Positions 50,450 to 61,734 of a stretch of 64,000 nt of DNA are shown piece after piece. The translations under genes and the position numbers were made by a program. How positions within the stretch are numbered: position 1 is the first letter of the stretch; the number at the start of each line of letters is the position of its first letter. The notes beneath the pieces are model-generated. The model was given only the letters and a program-made list of their open reading frames with translations, did no database searches and was not told where the DNA came from. The stretch comes from Lunularia cruciata (lineage: Eukaryota; Streptophyta; Marchantiopsida; Lunulariales; Lunulariaceae), in the NCBI GenBank assembly GCA_948567375.1, contig OX419760.1:46376001-46440000 (forward strand), given 5' to 3'.

Positions 50450-50657
50450 ATGTATATACGGTATGAGAACGGGAATGACATGCTAAAGCCGTTCAGAGAA
50501 TGGGTAGCAGCTATTACATGGATACTGCTGTCAAGCGCACTTGTGGGTTGGTTTGTGGTTTGGGGTGAGGTCGATCACGACGACCTTATTGACAAAGCAA
50601 CCAAGAAATCCTCCACAAATTACGTACCAACCATAAGCATGGGAGCTAGCAGATACG
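50450..50657 (+). CDS. First exon of an unidentified membrane protein (rest missing)
   Basis: ATG at 50450 opens 69 codons to a strong donor (TACG|gtgagt). A TATA-like TTTATATACCC lies about 85 bp upstream. Residues 1-17 are charged. Residues about 18-37 form one membrane segment (VAAITWILLSSALVGWFVVW). An acidic/basic polar tail follows (GEVDHDDLIDKATKKSS). The layout resembles the N-terminus of multi-pass oxidoreductases such as ferric reductases, but no diagnostic motif is present, so I give no function. A possible second exon begins at 51374 (acceptor tttccag) but is not convincing. Downstream the sequence turns into transposons, so the gene is probably truncated. Confidence 0.4.
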
Positions 50658-51597
50658 GTGAGTCAATTTCACTCAATCACTCATTCATATGTACTACCTT
50701 TACGAACGAATATCGTTTTCCTCGCTCTATGTTGCTCGACTCACTCTGTAAGGATTCAGAAGACATTTGATTTTCATGTAAGAGCATGTCACATAGACGA
50801 TCACTTCACATTACTACCGCAGTGACGCGTAAACTTACGAACTTACATATTGAGCGTACAGCGTTTCATCACTTTAGCATAGCATGATGCAAACTCCTCA
50901 CTAAGTTAAACTAAATAAAGTTTGAAAAAAAAAAAAGAAAAAAAAAAAAGGAAAGAAAGAAGAAGAGTTAAACAAGTATCATGTGCAACAGCTAACTCTA
51001 TTATTGTAACTGATGACACACTTGAGTCACGAATGCGTACTAATATCAAAGTATAACCTCAAAAAGTTTATAGTTTCCCCACATCAAAACAGAAAAAAAT
51101 GTTAATCAAGTGGAACATCCTGGAATATCCATGTATATAATTGAATCTAGTCGAAAATAGCCCAAGTCAAGAATATTCTAGGATATTCTCGACTCGGACT
51201 ATTTTCAATTGTAAAAAGTCATCTATCTTTCGCACTTCCAAGTTTGTTGTATGGTTGCTCTGCTTGCCTTATTGCTCTCTAGTCCAGATCAACACCAGCT
51301 TTTCATGAATACAACGACTAAGATTGATGAAAGCTTAAAATAAGTTAATTTATGGTTTACTCTTAATTTCCAGGGTGTGGTTTCATTCGCCGGGTCTATG
51401 ATAGTCCTGTGGCTCAAACTTTGCACCCTCTCGAGGTAGTGGTGAAACATCTGCACCTCACTGAAACTGCACGAAACATTAATTAAATCACACAAGTTCT
51501 GTATTTAGACTGAAGTTGTTCTGCACTCAAAGATCATTGGGTCTCATGCTTTCCGTATGAAAATAGGAACCAATAGTGTACCCTGAAGAAACAAAAG
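50658..51597. other. Intergenic or intron-like DNA with an A-rich tract and an inverted repeat
   Basis: An A-rich, purine-only tract lies at 50924-50967. At 51153-51203 an imperfect inverted repeat (GAAAATAG.CC.AGTC.AGAAT, about 22 of 26 positions paired) could form a hairpin. No coding region is supported beyond the possible exon at 51374. Confidence 0.5.
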
Positions 51598-52600
51598 AAA
51601 AGAGTACAAGGCACCGCACGATGCAAAAAGAGGGAGATAGAAGAAGAGGAAAAACTCCACCCCACAATACCCCTTTGCAAGGGCAAGGAGAGATGCTACG
51701 AAGAGCTACCAATGCATATGCTGCTGGACTGTGTGGTAGAGATGCTCCAAAGAAATGTTTGGCAAGTGAGGAGGGAGAGCCCTAGATGAAATGGGCATAT
51801 GTGAGAACCCTACAAAGTGATTGACACTCTGTGTCTAAGGTAGGAAGTGAGCATGGCTTGGGAGACTTCCATAGTTCCTCTACTCAACAATGACCCTCGT
51901 GCAACACCACGAAGCAATCCGTCAAAGTGATGATGAAGATGTCCATTGGTAGGGCTATTTGACATCTACACCACTCAAATGATAGCTGTGGGAGCATTCT
52001 TGGCCTAGCAAGATAGAAAAAGGTATGAAAAATAGTGCTTTCAAAAGTGTGTAGGTGTGATAGAAGTACCTATGTGGGAAGGTGTAAAAATCCAAAGATA
52101 GAAGAATAGAAGATTGAAATTTATAATACTTTGATGCTCCAAAAGAACACTCTTACTTTATTATATAGGGCAGGTCTAGAGCTCCATCCTTAGATTAGAT
52201 ACATGGATTGGTGATATGTCAGCCCTAGTCCCATTTGGTTGGTCAAACAAGTTTGACTAAATGGAATCTTTTAGTAGACAAGCCAAAACAGAATGAAAGT
52301 AGTATAGTTGGAAAGATCTTGGTGAGATAAACTAACTTTCTTGATGAGAAAACTAAGGAGGGGAGGGAAGGGAGGAGAGGGGTGTTAAAGGAAGGCAAAA
52401 AAGCACTTAATTTTTCAAGGCTTAATTCTTCTTTTCTAAAATTGGCTCTAACATTTTTTGTGTTTATTCAACCTTTGCTATATTGATGGAATTCCTATTT
52501 TGGCAACTCCTCTATCCACTTGACATAGACCATCATGTATAATATCTCAAAAGAGATTTCCAAGCCAATTTTTACCTTTAACTAATTTGTCTACCTAATG
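51598..52600 (+). mobile_element. Copy of the unclassified repeat family, joined to LTR-like sequence
   Basis: 51598-51800 matches the split family at 36425/38160 and encodes EMLRRATNAYAAGLCGRDAP and then a stop. 52100-52270 matches the LTR at 1490-1740: TATTATATAGG, GGTGATATGTCAGCCCTAGT and TTGGTTGGTCAAACAAG. The two parts together suggest one LTR retrotransposon family, with the short reading frame near its LTR. Confidence 0.45.
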
Positions 52601-54778
52601 GTATTACAGAGAGTATGTGTGAGCCTAGGAAGTAAGCATGGGCTGTGGTTGTAGCAAGGTGTCTAAGATGAAAGAGCTACACTAATCCTCCTTCCCTAGA
52701 GGAAATCCCAAAACTCTTAGGCCTCCAACTAGGAACTAAAAGCTTGGTGGAAAATCCAAGGGAGTGGTAGTTGCTCACAGCTTCCAAACCTTGCATTTAT
52801 GCATATGGACTAGTAAACCCAAGGTTCTCTAAGTTATGTGTGAAAGATACTAAAACTTGGACCACAACCTCTAAGGGCTACATGATATGGGTGCAATTTA
52901 AGAGGGAGAGAAAGAGACATGAAGGAAAAGTTGATGTGACCTCTCTGAAAGTTATGTAGTGAGCTAAGGCAAAGAAGGGGCCCCCCAAGGAAATCTCCTT
53001 GGTGAGAACACCAAAACCAATTGTGTGAAGTCTCCTATAGTAGTATGATGATTGTACAATATAGGAGTCTCTATACTATAAAATGAGCCTAAACAAGGAA
53101 TCAAAAAAGGAATTTGATCTCATGCAGAGTGGATGCTCAAAACACGACCAAATGGGATATTGTATTGAAGGTATTGGAGACATCCACTTGGACAACTACA
53201 CACTTGGGATGGAGATCCAAGGATGCTCTAATGCCTACAATAACCATCTCACATTTTCCTAGGGTGGCCATTGAAAACTGATGTGGACATAAAATAGAAG
53301 CAAAAGAGCATCAAAGTTGAAGCAAAATGGTACAAGAGACTAAATAGAGAAAAACATCCCCAATAGCAATGGGATGCATGCATGATATCTCCTTTGAGAG
53401 AGCAAGGAGATGAGAGGTACCAAAAAGATGAGCCACCCTCGGGGCACAAAACTAGAAGCAATACAAGAACAAAAAGCAAAGTTTAAGGAGAAACCAAAAT
53501 ATGGAGTGTTTGGTGAAAGGAGCTCTTTATCCCTTTTTGCACTTGTTGATACCTTGTATTCCTTTTCATTTGCATTTAGAGTATAGTATTAGGACTTTGG
53601 TGCATTTTAGCAATAGATTTTTAACTAGCATGTATTTTTTGTAAAGGAGAGTGATATTTGTGCTTTTTCCTATCATGTTCATATTCTATCATTAATTGCA
53701 CATATCAATCACTTTACAACATGTTTAGGTTTTGGATCTTCATTGACAAACAACAACAATAGTTACATCCAACAAGACTAGTGTCCTCTCTCTCCACTTA
53801 CAATTGAGGTCCTTTACCACACAGTTCAAGAGTAGACTACACTTTACTTAGTTTCTTAGATATTGGAGTACTTTATCGTATGGTAACTTTGAGCTAGATT
53901 CTCTATACATTCTTTTGTGTTGCTTTAGACTATTGAGCCTTTTACTTTTTATTTTCTTTTGTACTTGTTGGTGTCTTGTATTTTTCTCTCCTTTCATGAT
54001 TCTATGTATATTATATTATATTATATTTATATGGAGACTAAAGAAGTGTTTTGTCATAAAATCTCTTATCGAAAGGTTGACTCCTTTCCAACAGGGCCAC
54101 TTGTGGTCTCAAAACACAATGGCATGGCAAGAACCATCATGCTCCCTTATGACCTCTGATGTCTAAAAATGACCATTTTGGGTCATCAAATGGTTTTTTC
54201 AATTTTTTACTTTAGCAAAAAATGCAAACCGGCTTGCATTCATCAAAGTCTTCTTGCTTTGTGTGTGTCTCCATTCAGTTTATTATAGATTGACTTGTTA
54301 GATTCATTTCTAGGTCAGTTGCATTACCACAATTTTTCATAATTAGAGATGGTGTTAAATTCCACCACTTGTATGTTATAGTTTAAAGGGGGAAAAGATG
54401 GCCATTTAGAATAACAAGAAGGATCAAGCAAGCTGCACAAGGATGAGATATACGCGGTAAATAGTCCAAAAGGAGAAAACGCATCTGCATATAAAAACAA
54501 GAAGATGGAAGATCTAATCAAGCACATAAGAGGTAAGTAGTCTAAAAGTACATTATATGTTTCTTAGTTCAGAGTGGACTTTGGCAATCATTTGTGGATG
54601 TGTATCTTTTTGTTGTTTTATTTTTTTTCACTATATTGCTCATGACTATAATTAAAGTAGTTTCACCAAAGTATTATTAAACATGTAGTGAGAATAGTAC
54701 ATGCATACTTCTCACCAAGAGTCATAGAATAATATGTTAATTTCACAAAAACTGAATATATCCGTTTAGAGAAGAAGA
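52601..54778. other. Degenerate transposon-like DNA, no gene identified
   Basis: Scattered short open pieces with frequent stops, probably old retroelement interior. A TATAT/ATTAT microsatellite lies near 54006-54030. A diverged tail-like segment lies near 54390-54460 (AGAATAACAAGAAGGAT). Confidence 0.4.
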
Positions 54779-55660
54779 AGGCAACCACATATAACACATG
54801 AAGGATGGGAAGACCCCATCAAGCCTTCCAAAAGAGATGAAAAAGAGGTAAAATAGGGCTGGGACTCAATAGTATCAAATGAGAAATCTGCCCAACCGCA
54901 CCTAAGATACTTGAGCTATGCAAGATGTAAGGTCTACAAACTACTAGAGCATCCAAAGAAGCATCCCCAAGTGTGATTGCTCTCCAATGGATTGCACCAA
55001 CCAACGCTCTTTATGAAGCAATCTACACACAATGTCTAAATTATGCTACAAAGTATGAGAGTGAAAGTGGTACTCACTTATGTCTAATATGATAAGCTCT
55101 TGTGCACCCTCTTACAAATGTGTTGAATGCAATGTCCATTGCTCCATATAACTCCAAGGCTAGAGGAACAAAAAGGTGATCTTGTTGCAAATCCTTGTAC
55201 TTGGAGACCTTGCATGCTATTGCTCCACTTGTCGGCCATCCAAGAGGATAAGTAATCACTCCCTCCAAAACTACATCATGCGTAAGATTTGTAACCACAA
55301 CATCCACCACAATAACTTGATCATCTTGGACTAAGTATAAGTCTACTTTGACATGTGTTATCTACAAAGCATATGAATGCTCTCTCTAAGCAAGGTATCC
55401 ACTCTCTTGTGCCATAGAAAACACTATATTCTTGATGCTATCATGGTTAGCTATACTTTATCCTCCAAAAGAACACCATGCCATACGGACCGCTGCTACA
55501 TATAGTGTAGAACCACACTCACAAGTGAGTAACAAATATGCAAATGGATGGACCAAATCTAGGCAAAACCTCATCATTGTAGAGAAGGTGGTTGGTAAGA
55601 GTCAGATTGCCCTAATGCATAGTCTATCTAGGATTCAAGAGCCTACATCCTTGCCAAAGT
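54779..55660 (-). mobile_element. Non-LTR retroelement copy E (3' part)
   Basis: Minus-strand copy starting at the tail (AAGGATGGGAAGACCCCATCAAG at 54810) and running through the endonuclease-like region (DVVVTNLTHDVVLEGVITYP, 55310-55245) and the Cys/His region (about 55460-55540). It stops abruptly at 55660, where an LTR begins with TGTCACAAC. The LTR element therefore inserted into this copy. Confidence 0.75.
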
Positions 55661-57241
55661 GTCACAACATTTGTAGCACTGAAGCTAGTTTGCTTGGATG
55701 TTGGAGAAATAGTGTTGGCAATCATAGTTATTTTGGTAGCTATTCATGACTACTTGTTGGTGGTCAGATTTCATGTTAGAGCTACTGATCATATGGTAGG
55801 ACCCACCATTAATTTTTGGAGAGCTAGGTTGAGTAGAGAGGCATATTTTCAAAGTGCATCTCCAAAGAGCTCACTTCTCTAATGTTGAGCCTTTGAGTTC
55901 TTGGCTATGGTGGATAGAGGCCAACAAGCATCACATGGAGTCTTTTAGCTAGTCTTTTAGCCAACAAGCATTGTAATCAATGCTTGATTGTTGGCAGATT
56001 TTTGAGTGAAAGATTGAGTACACATTTGATTTGAGTGGAAGAATGAATTGATTACATTAGTTAAGTGAGAATCAAAGGGAAATCAAGTGCAAGAATTGAG
56101 TACGTTGGTAGTATCTCTAAGCCTTGTTGATCATTGGTATATTTGATTATAATCCTAGTTTTCCTTGAGAGTGATCATGTGAAAAAGCTCTATTCAAGTT
56201 GATATAGTCTTGGCATTGGGGTAGATGGTGTGCGGAAGCATTGTCTAAATTTATGAGAATTGAGTCAATTTGAGATAATGTGTGTTTGATTTGAACCCAA
56301 AGAGATGAAATCAAAGTCAATTTGGTGCAAATTGAGCCCAAAATGTGAAATTAGAGGTAGATTTGGGAACCTATTCTCTTCAATTAGAGATTTGGTGATC
56401 CTTATCTTCTCAATTTGGCTTGAGTTGAGAGTTAACATAAGTTTTGGTGGTCAACCAACTATAGAGAAGGTGCATTACATTAGCAAAGGTTGTCCAAATT
56501 TGGAGGTCAAGTTTTCAAAGGTTATCCAGTGTTGGAGGTTGCCCAAATTGCCCTAACTGGTGATTGAGTTGGTGAAGCGTAGCAAGATTTGGAGAGAGTT
56601 TAAATTGGAAGAAGAAAGGACTCATTTGGCTGAATTTTGGCATTTAAATGCTTCAAGGTAGAAGTTTGTGGGCTAAAGAGGCTAGAAGGCCTAGAATAGT
56701 TGGTCAAACTTGGCCAAATTTGAAGAGGATTCAAATTGGCAAGAAGAAAGGCCTCATTTGGCTAAATTTCATTGTTTAGAGCCTTTGAGGCATAAGGTTG
56801 TGGGCTAGATAGGCCAACTTGCTAGCATAAGGCTAGCTAGTTTAGATGAGTTTTTGATAGTTTTTGGTCATTGTTTGGTAAAATTTATCCACCCTTCTAG
56901 ATTTTGCAAATAGGGTTTGAACCCTAGATCTTTGGTTTCTAGACTAGTGCCTTAGCCATTTGGTCCACTTTCACTTGTTGTCCTAATGATTGGTTGATTG
57001 ATATCTATACAAATGTAGCTTTTGGCTAGGAGTGATAGTTTGATCTCATCCTTGGTGATGGTGGTAGCTTATGAGTAGGTAGACACTCTGATTATATCAA
57101 ATGCCAAATGGTTGCAAATTTAATCTGGTGTTGATTTATAAGATAGAAGGTTTTGTTTAGACTTCTTGTGATTGAAGCACCTCCATTGTCTACTTCTTAT
57201 TTGTGCATTATGTTTGTATGAGGTGGTTTGACTTTAGAGCA
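55661..57241 (+). mobile_element. 5' LTR and leader of the Ty3/Gypsy-methyltransferase element
   Basis: Starts TGTCACAACATTTGTAGCAC, the same LTR start as at 33557 and (diverged) 31727, exactly where copy E is interrupted. The LTR end is uncertain. TTGGTGCTCTAGTG at 57242 and TTGGTATATTTG near 56135 are both possible remains of a tRNA-Met primer site, giving LTRs of about 1.58 or 0.47 kb. Confidence 0.5.
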
Positions 57242-57579
57242 TTGGTGCTCTAGTGTGCTCTTGGTAGTGAGGCTAGAGTGATGATAAATCAAACTATCTA
57301 TGTTTCTTCTTGATGAGGCAAGAAGTGATGATCTATAGACCATGAGAGTGCATGTTGTGATAGTAGGTTATAGGTCATCCTTTCCCCTAGTGTAGTTTTC
57401 ACAATTAGAGCTACATTAGTGAGTGGTGTTCAATTTATGATGATCCTTGGTGGGGTACCTTGCAATGTTTACCATTACGGATTGAGTTACATTATCATGA
57501 CAAAGTTCTTTGGGGTTCTAGAGGAGATATTGTTATAGTACATAATGGGTTTACATGGAGTAGCGCTCAATATTAGCTT

Positions 57580-58760
57580 ATATCTTAGGTCCCATTGAGA
57601 GAGGAGATTGACTCTGACTTGGAGTTTGATACAAAAGTTGATTCAGTTGAGAATGCACTTGGTGTGTTTGCACCGTTATTGTGAAACATGGACAAGATTT
57701 ATGGGGCCCCCAAAGGCCCTATATGCTACTCTAATTCAATGGGTACCATTGAGTTAGATAACTTCATATAAGAGTTTGATAGTTGGTGTGATTTGCAATA
57801 GATGTGTACCTTGAATTTGTTCACAATCTTCATGGCATGGAAAGAGTTGTTTCAACACTTGGGAGGATCCACCAATGGATGACTATTACAAGTTCAAAAG
57901 AGCTCACTTGGAGAGGATTGAGCTATGGAAATAATATTGATCTCCAAATTTTATCTCTTTCACTTTAGGCTCAATTGCTAGGAGTAGATCACTAGTACCT
58001 ATGAGTTTTAGCTCTATTAGCATTGGTGTATCTAGTGGAGATGGTGCTACTACAAGTGGAAGTACCCATTAGAAGGTGGTGCAATATTGGGGTTTAACCA
58101 CTCTATGGTAGAGTTCTTTTGGTGCTTGAGACAAAACTACCAAAGAATGATGAATGACAAGTTGAAAAGCTTACAAGAGTTCTAGTGGAAGGCTAGAAAA
58201 GCCTATGTGAGGTATACCCTCACAAGAGACAGCTAATAAATTTCACTCAAGGAATTATTGAGGCCTAAACAATCCAATTTTGGTATTGTATCTTGGACAA
58301 GGAGTTGAAATATAGAGTATGTGATGCTATGTTGTTATCGTCTACCTCACCTACTCTTGTAGGCATCTTTAGTTTAGTTGAGCACATTAAACTCAAAATG
58401 GTAGAGGAGAGAGTGGAGAAATTTGCATTTGGTTGGGAGACCTCATCTACAATTGTTCTTCTAGAGTGCAATAGAGTGCACCACTCCATGATAGGGATAG
58501 AGTGATAGAGTGGGATAGACTGGACAACCCAAATCTTATGGAGCAAGTGCATAGTGCAACTAGACCCTTACCTTCACTTTTATGTTAGCAACAATTAGTG
58601 AGTGGTATTGTTGCTTGTTGGAAGTGTAGTAGACCTCACCACAAGAGAAAATGCACTCTGGGAAATAAACACCTCTGGTGCATCACAACCAACACAAAGA
58701 CCATTGCAATAGATATGGTCACACTAGTGACCAATGCTTTGACCTTCATCCAAAATTATT
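57580..58760 (+). pseudogene. Decayed gag with CCHC zinc knuckle
   Basis: Plus-strand frames carry a gag-like capsid region: WKARKAYVRYTLTRDS near 58190, then ELKYRVCDAMLLSSTSPTLV at 58300-58360 and LVEHIKLKMVEERVEKFAF. At 58616-58654 comes a CCHC zinc knuckle, CWKCSRPHHKRKC (C-x2-C-x4-H-x4-C). A second Cys-rich segment follows (HCNRYGHTSDQCFDLHP, about 58700-58745). Several stops interrupt it. In an intact element this would bind and package RNA. Confidence 0.7.
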
Positions 58761-60339
58761 AGATTAGAGTATTAGAGCTACTATGGTAGGTGGTAGAGGA
58801 GCTCCAAGTCATGGAGGACAAAGGTGGTAGTAGAAGACCTACTCTTGGTAGGGGTGCAATACCTGCTCTTGCTTTTGATACAACTATAGTTACTTGGATT
58901 GAGCCGTTGGAGCAAAGATTAGCCAACATGGCCATAACTCAAAGGAGATTCGACTCAAGTATTGAGGCTTTGACCTCTTATGCTAGTGATAAAGACATCA
59001 TAAATTTTATGTGGGGAGTAGCATAGGTAGATGCATCTACCACAATGCTTAGGAATGCAATTCATGCTCAAGAGCATAGACAAGCATCAATGGAGTTGGA
59101 CCCACAAAGAGAAGAGACTGGTAGACAGGTCACACTTCCACAATCTTGCACACTCTTTGAGGCACTATCGATGACATCCATGGCTCCTAGATGTCCTAGT
59201 GTAGATGTGGTAGGTGGCAACAGAGTGCATGATGGACTAGATGCTAGTCAACCACTTGCTACTACATAGGTTGAGTCTTGCACAATGTTGGAGGCGGCTC
59301 AGTTGATTATATTCTTCCTTTTGTTCTCAACAAGTGACATGTTTACATTAAGAGTTGACCCGACTCTAATGTTTGGTTGGCTGTCACATTTTGTGAAAAT
59401 ATGGATGATGTGGTTCCTACTTCTAGAGTAGAGATGGTTGATAGTGCAATTGAATTGGTTGAGGAGCATGGGATCTACTCACCAACCAATGGTTTATGGC
59501 ATGCAATAACAGTTAGGTTGGAGGAGTTACCAACTAGACTTGCTTTTGAGCAAGCTTGGTTCACACTTGGAGTTGTTCTATTGGATAACCAAAGGAGGAT
59601 TTTCTGTTTAGTGTGACTTTCAAGGAAGTCTATACACCATACATTCAATATTAGACTTTGGTGCATAGCTCCTTTTGTTGAGAAAGGCTATAGTTATTGG
59701 TCTTGAGCTATAGAAGACAATGTGGAAAGGTGTCCATTTCAATTCTAAACATCTTTAGGTGATGGTTTTACACAACATATCACATGTGAAGAGCTCATTG
59801 TCCAAATTTAGCCTAGTAATTTGATTGATAACTCTATGGTGAGAGCTCAAGCCATTATGATAATAACAAAGTCATATGATGTTCTAGTTGGTAGAGTAGT
59901 GCTATATTCCATGGGGTTCAATATTGGCTATTGGGAGGAGATAACCTCCTATAAACCAAGTTGGCAATCAAGTGAGGGCAAGTGAGGGCAAGTATGTTGC
60001 CTACCAATACACTTTGGTAGTGGTAGTCTTGGCTCACTATAATAAAGACCATGGAATCAATTTCAACTTTTAGTGGTTTCATAACTTGGCATGATGATTG
60101 GAGGGGTACACCTATTTGGAAGATACTACAATACCAAAAGAGATCACTCAAATTTGGAGTACAAGTAGGATCGTTCTATCTACCTTGGATGTTCCATTGT
60201 GGAGTTTTGAGGAGACATTATAGCAACATGCGGATCAATTGGTACAACATGCTTGGAGTGGAACCTTTGTATCACTAGGAGACCAATGTGATGAACCTCC
60301 AAAGTCTATTACCTTGTCACCTTTGGATACCACACTCAT
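58761..60339 (+). pseudogene. Gag-pol linker region of the element, decayed
   Basis: Open pieces at 58790-59026 (PLEQRLANMAITQRRFDSSI), 59045-59269 and 59377-59616 (VTFCENMDDVV) follow the zinc knuckle in the same orientation. 59870-60290 reads SYDVLVGRVVLYSMGFNIGY with later breaks. An aspartic protease would be expected here, but I could not find a clear DTG box. This is the segment just before the methyltransferase. Confidence 0.5.
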
Positions 60340-61310
60340 TGCTTGGCATTATCCAATAGGGAGTATGTCTTGGAGTTGTTTGGTGGGATTAGCAATGGAA
60401 TAGCTATGGTACTACAAGCAAGTATATGAGCACAAAGGTATTTGTATGTGGAGAGAGATGAGACTAGTAGGTGAGTCTTTCTACATCATGTGGCACACTT
60501 GGCTCATCGATATCTTGAGTTATTACCAATGTTAACAATCAAGGGTTATTATAAGACCCTACCCACAAATATTTCCTTATTGGGGGCATAATATTTGGAG
60601 GGACATGGTCTAATTCATTTGGTGATTTCTAGATGGCCATGTTAGGGACATACCCATGTTGGTTGAGGTAAGGGTCTATATGATCCTTTTTTTTAGATGT
60701 GTTTGGGGGATGTTACGTATACTATGACATCTCCAAGTTCACTAGTCTATTTCTTCAGCCTACATTTTGGAGAACATCCCTTTGATGGGTGATTCTTGTA
60801 CATGGGTGGTGGCAATTACACATCAAGTCAATTCTTGGATGAGACCTACCGTGTTGTTGGATGTAGCTAAAGTGTGATCAAGAGCTCATTGTCTCTATAT
60901 TTGGTGGATGAACCTCTTACCTAGAGAGGTTCTACAATGTACTTATGATGAGATTCAAAGACTAGACCGCTTTACTATTGATGACATTTTGAACATCAAG
61001 CGTTAGCCTCAGATGGTGGTAGTGGTTGATAGGTCACCTATGGCAATGGTGAACCTTGTTGGATAGCCCAAAGTTGCTTTACCTACACTTATGAGTTTCT
61101 TAGGCTCCCATGCTTTTTGAGAGGGAGGTCTTTGACTTGTTTGGGACCAAAATTAATTAGAGTGAGCGGGCAATGGGTTTTTGTATTGATATTATTGCTA
61201 TTACAACAATTTTAGAGGTATCCAATGCATTAGATGGTAGGTTAGGCTATGGAATTTAATTTTTTGACTTGGATTGTGAGCCTTGGCTTGGTAGAGTAGT
61301 ATAGGATACG
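60340..61310 (+). pseudogene. C5 cytosine DNA methyltransferase domain carried by the Ty3/Gypsy element (decayed)
   Basis: The plus-strand translation keeps the family's motifs in unpermuted order. Motif I is YVLELFGGISNGIAMVLQAS (SAM binding, 60364-60423). Motif II is near YLYVERDETSR (60439). Motif IV is HLVISRWPC (60616-60642), with the catalytic Cys codon at 60640-60642; the next codon, expected CAG of PCQ, is TAG. Motif VI is YILENIPLMGDS (60761-60796) after a frame change. Motif VIII is near AHCLYIWWMNLLP (60880-60920). The motif X region is ERAMGF (about 61159) and MEFNFLTWIVSLGL (about 61249-61290). The enzyme would move a methyl group from SAM to carbon 5 of cytosine. Motif order excludes the permuted DRM class; DNMT3-like placement is inference. 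Stops and at least two frameshifts make it inactive. Confidence 0.82.
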
Positions 61311-61734
61311 CTTGATAGGTATCACCACTTGTACACTTGTGAGCTTTGTGAACCTATCAAGATGATTAAAGCACATGCTAGGGACAATGGACTAAGTTGA
61401 TAGGGTATTCTTGAGACATAGCCAATGGCTACCAGTGAGAATGGTCTACTTATGGTCCATCCAAGTGAGTGTGGTCTACTTGGGATGTAACTAAAATACA
61501 TATGGAGCTTACAACCAGAGTAGAGGGAGTTTTATACATTGAGGTTGGGGACTCTAGTGGTTGGAGGTAATGACATTACTACTCCTAAGGGCCTGGTGTA
61601 GCTGCCAATCAAAATATGTCTTCCACTTCTATATCAAGTATAGAGGATACTTGGGAGCCAAACATTGGACCAAGCTTACAAGAGGAGAAGATAGAGAGTT
61701 TGGAGGTTCTTGAGGAGTTACACTAGTTGTTTTG
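61311..61734 (+). pseudogene. Linker between methyltransferase and reverse transcriptase
   Basis: Broken open pieces, including LLMVHPSECGLLGM near 61447 and an acidic EEKIESLEVLEELH near 61684 that leads into the conserved start of reverse transcriptase. No independent domain is recognised. Confidence 0.45.

Noticed and set aside
50450-50657. Ferric reductase (FRO) assignment for the membrane exon
   Set aside because: Only the general layout fits; none of the family's conserved motifs is in the available sequence.
57242-57258. Firm primer binding site for the methyltransferase element
   Set aside because: TTGGTGCTCTAG is only partly like TTGGTATCAGAG, and a second candidate exists near 56135; left as uncertain.
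59690-60000. Aspartic protease domain
   Set aside because: The position is right but no D[TS]G box could be found in any plus frame.
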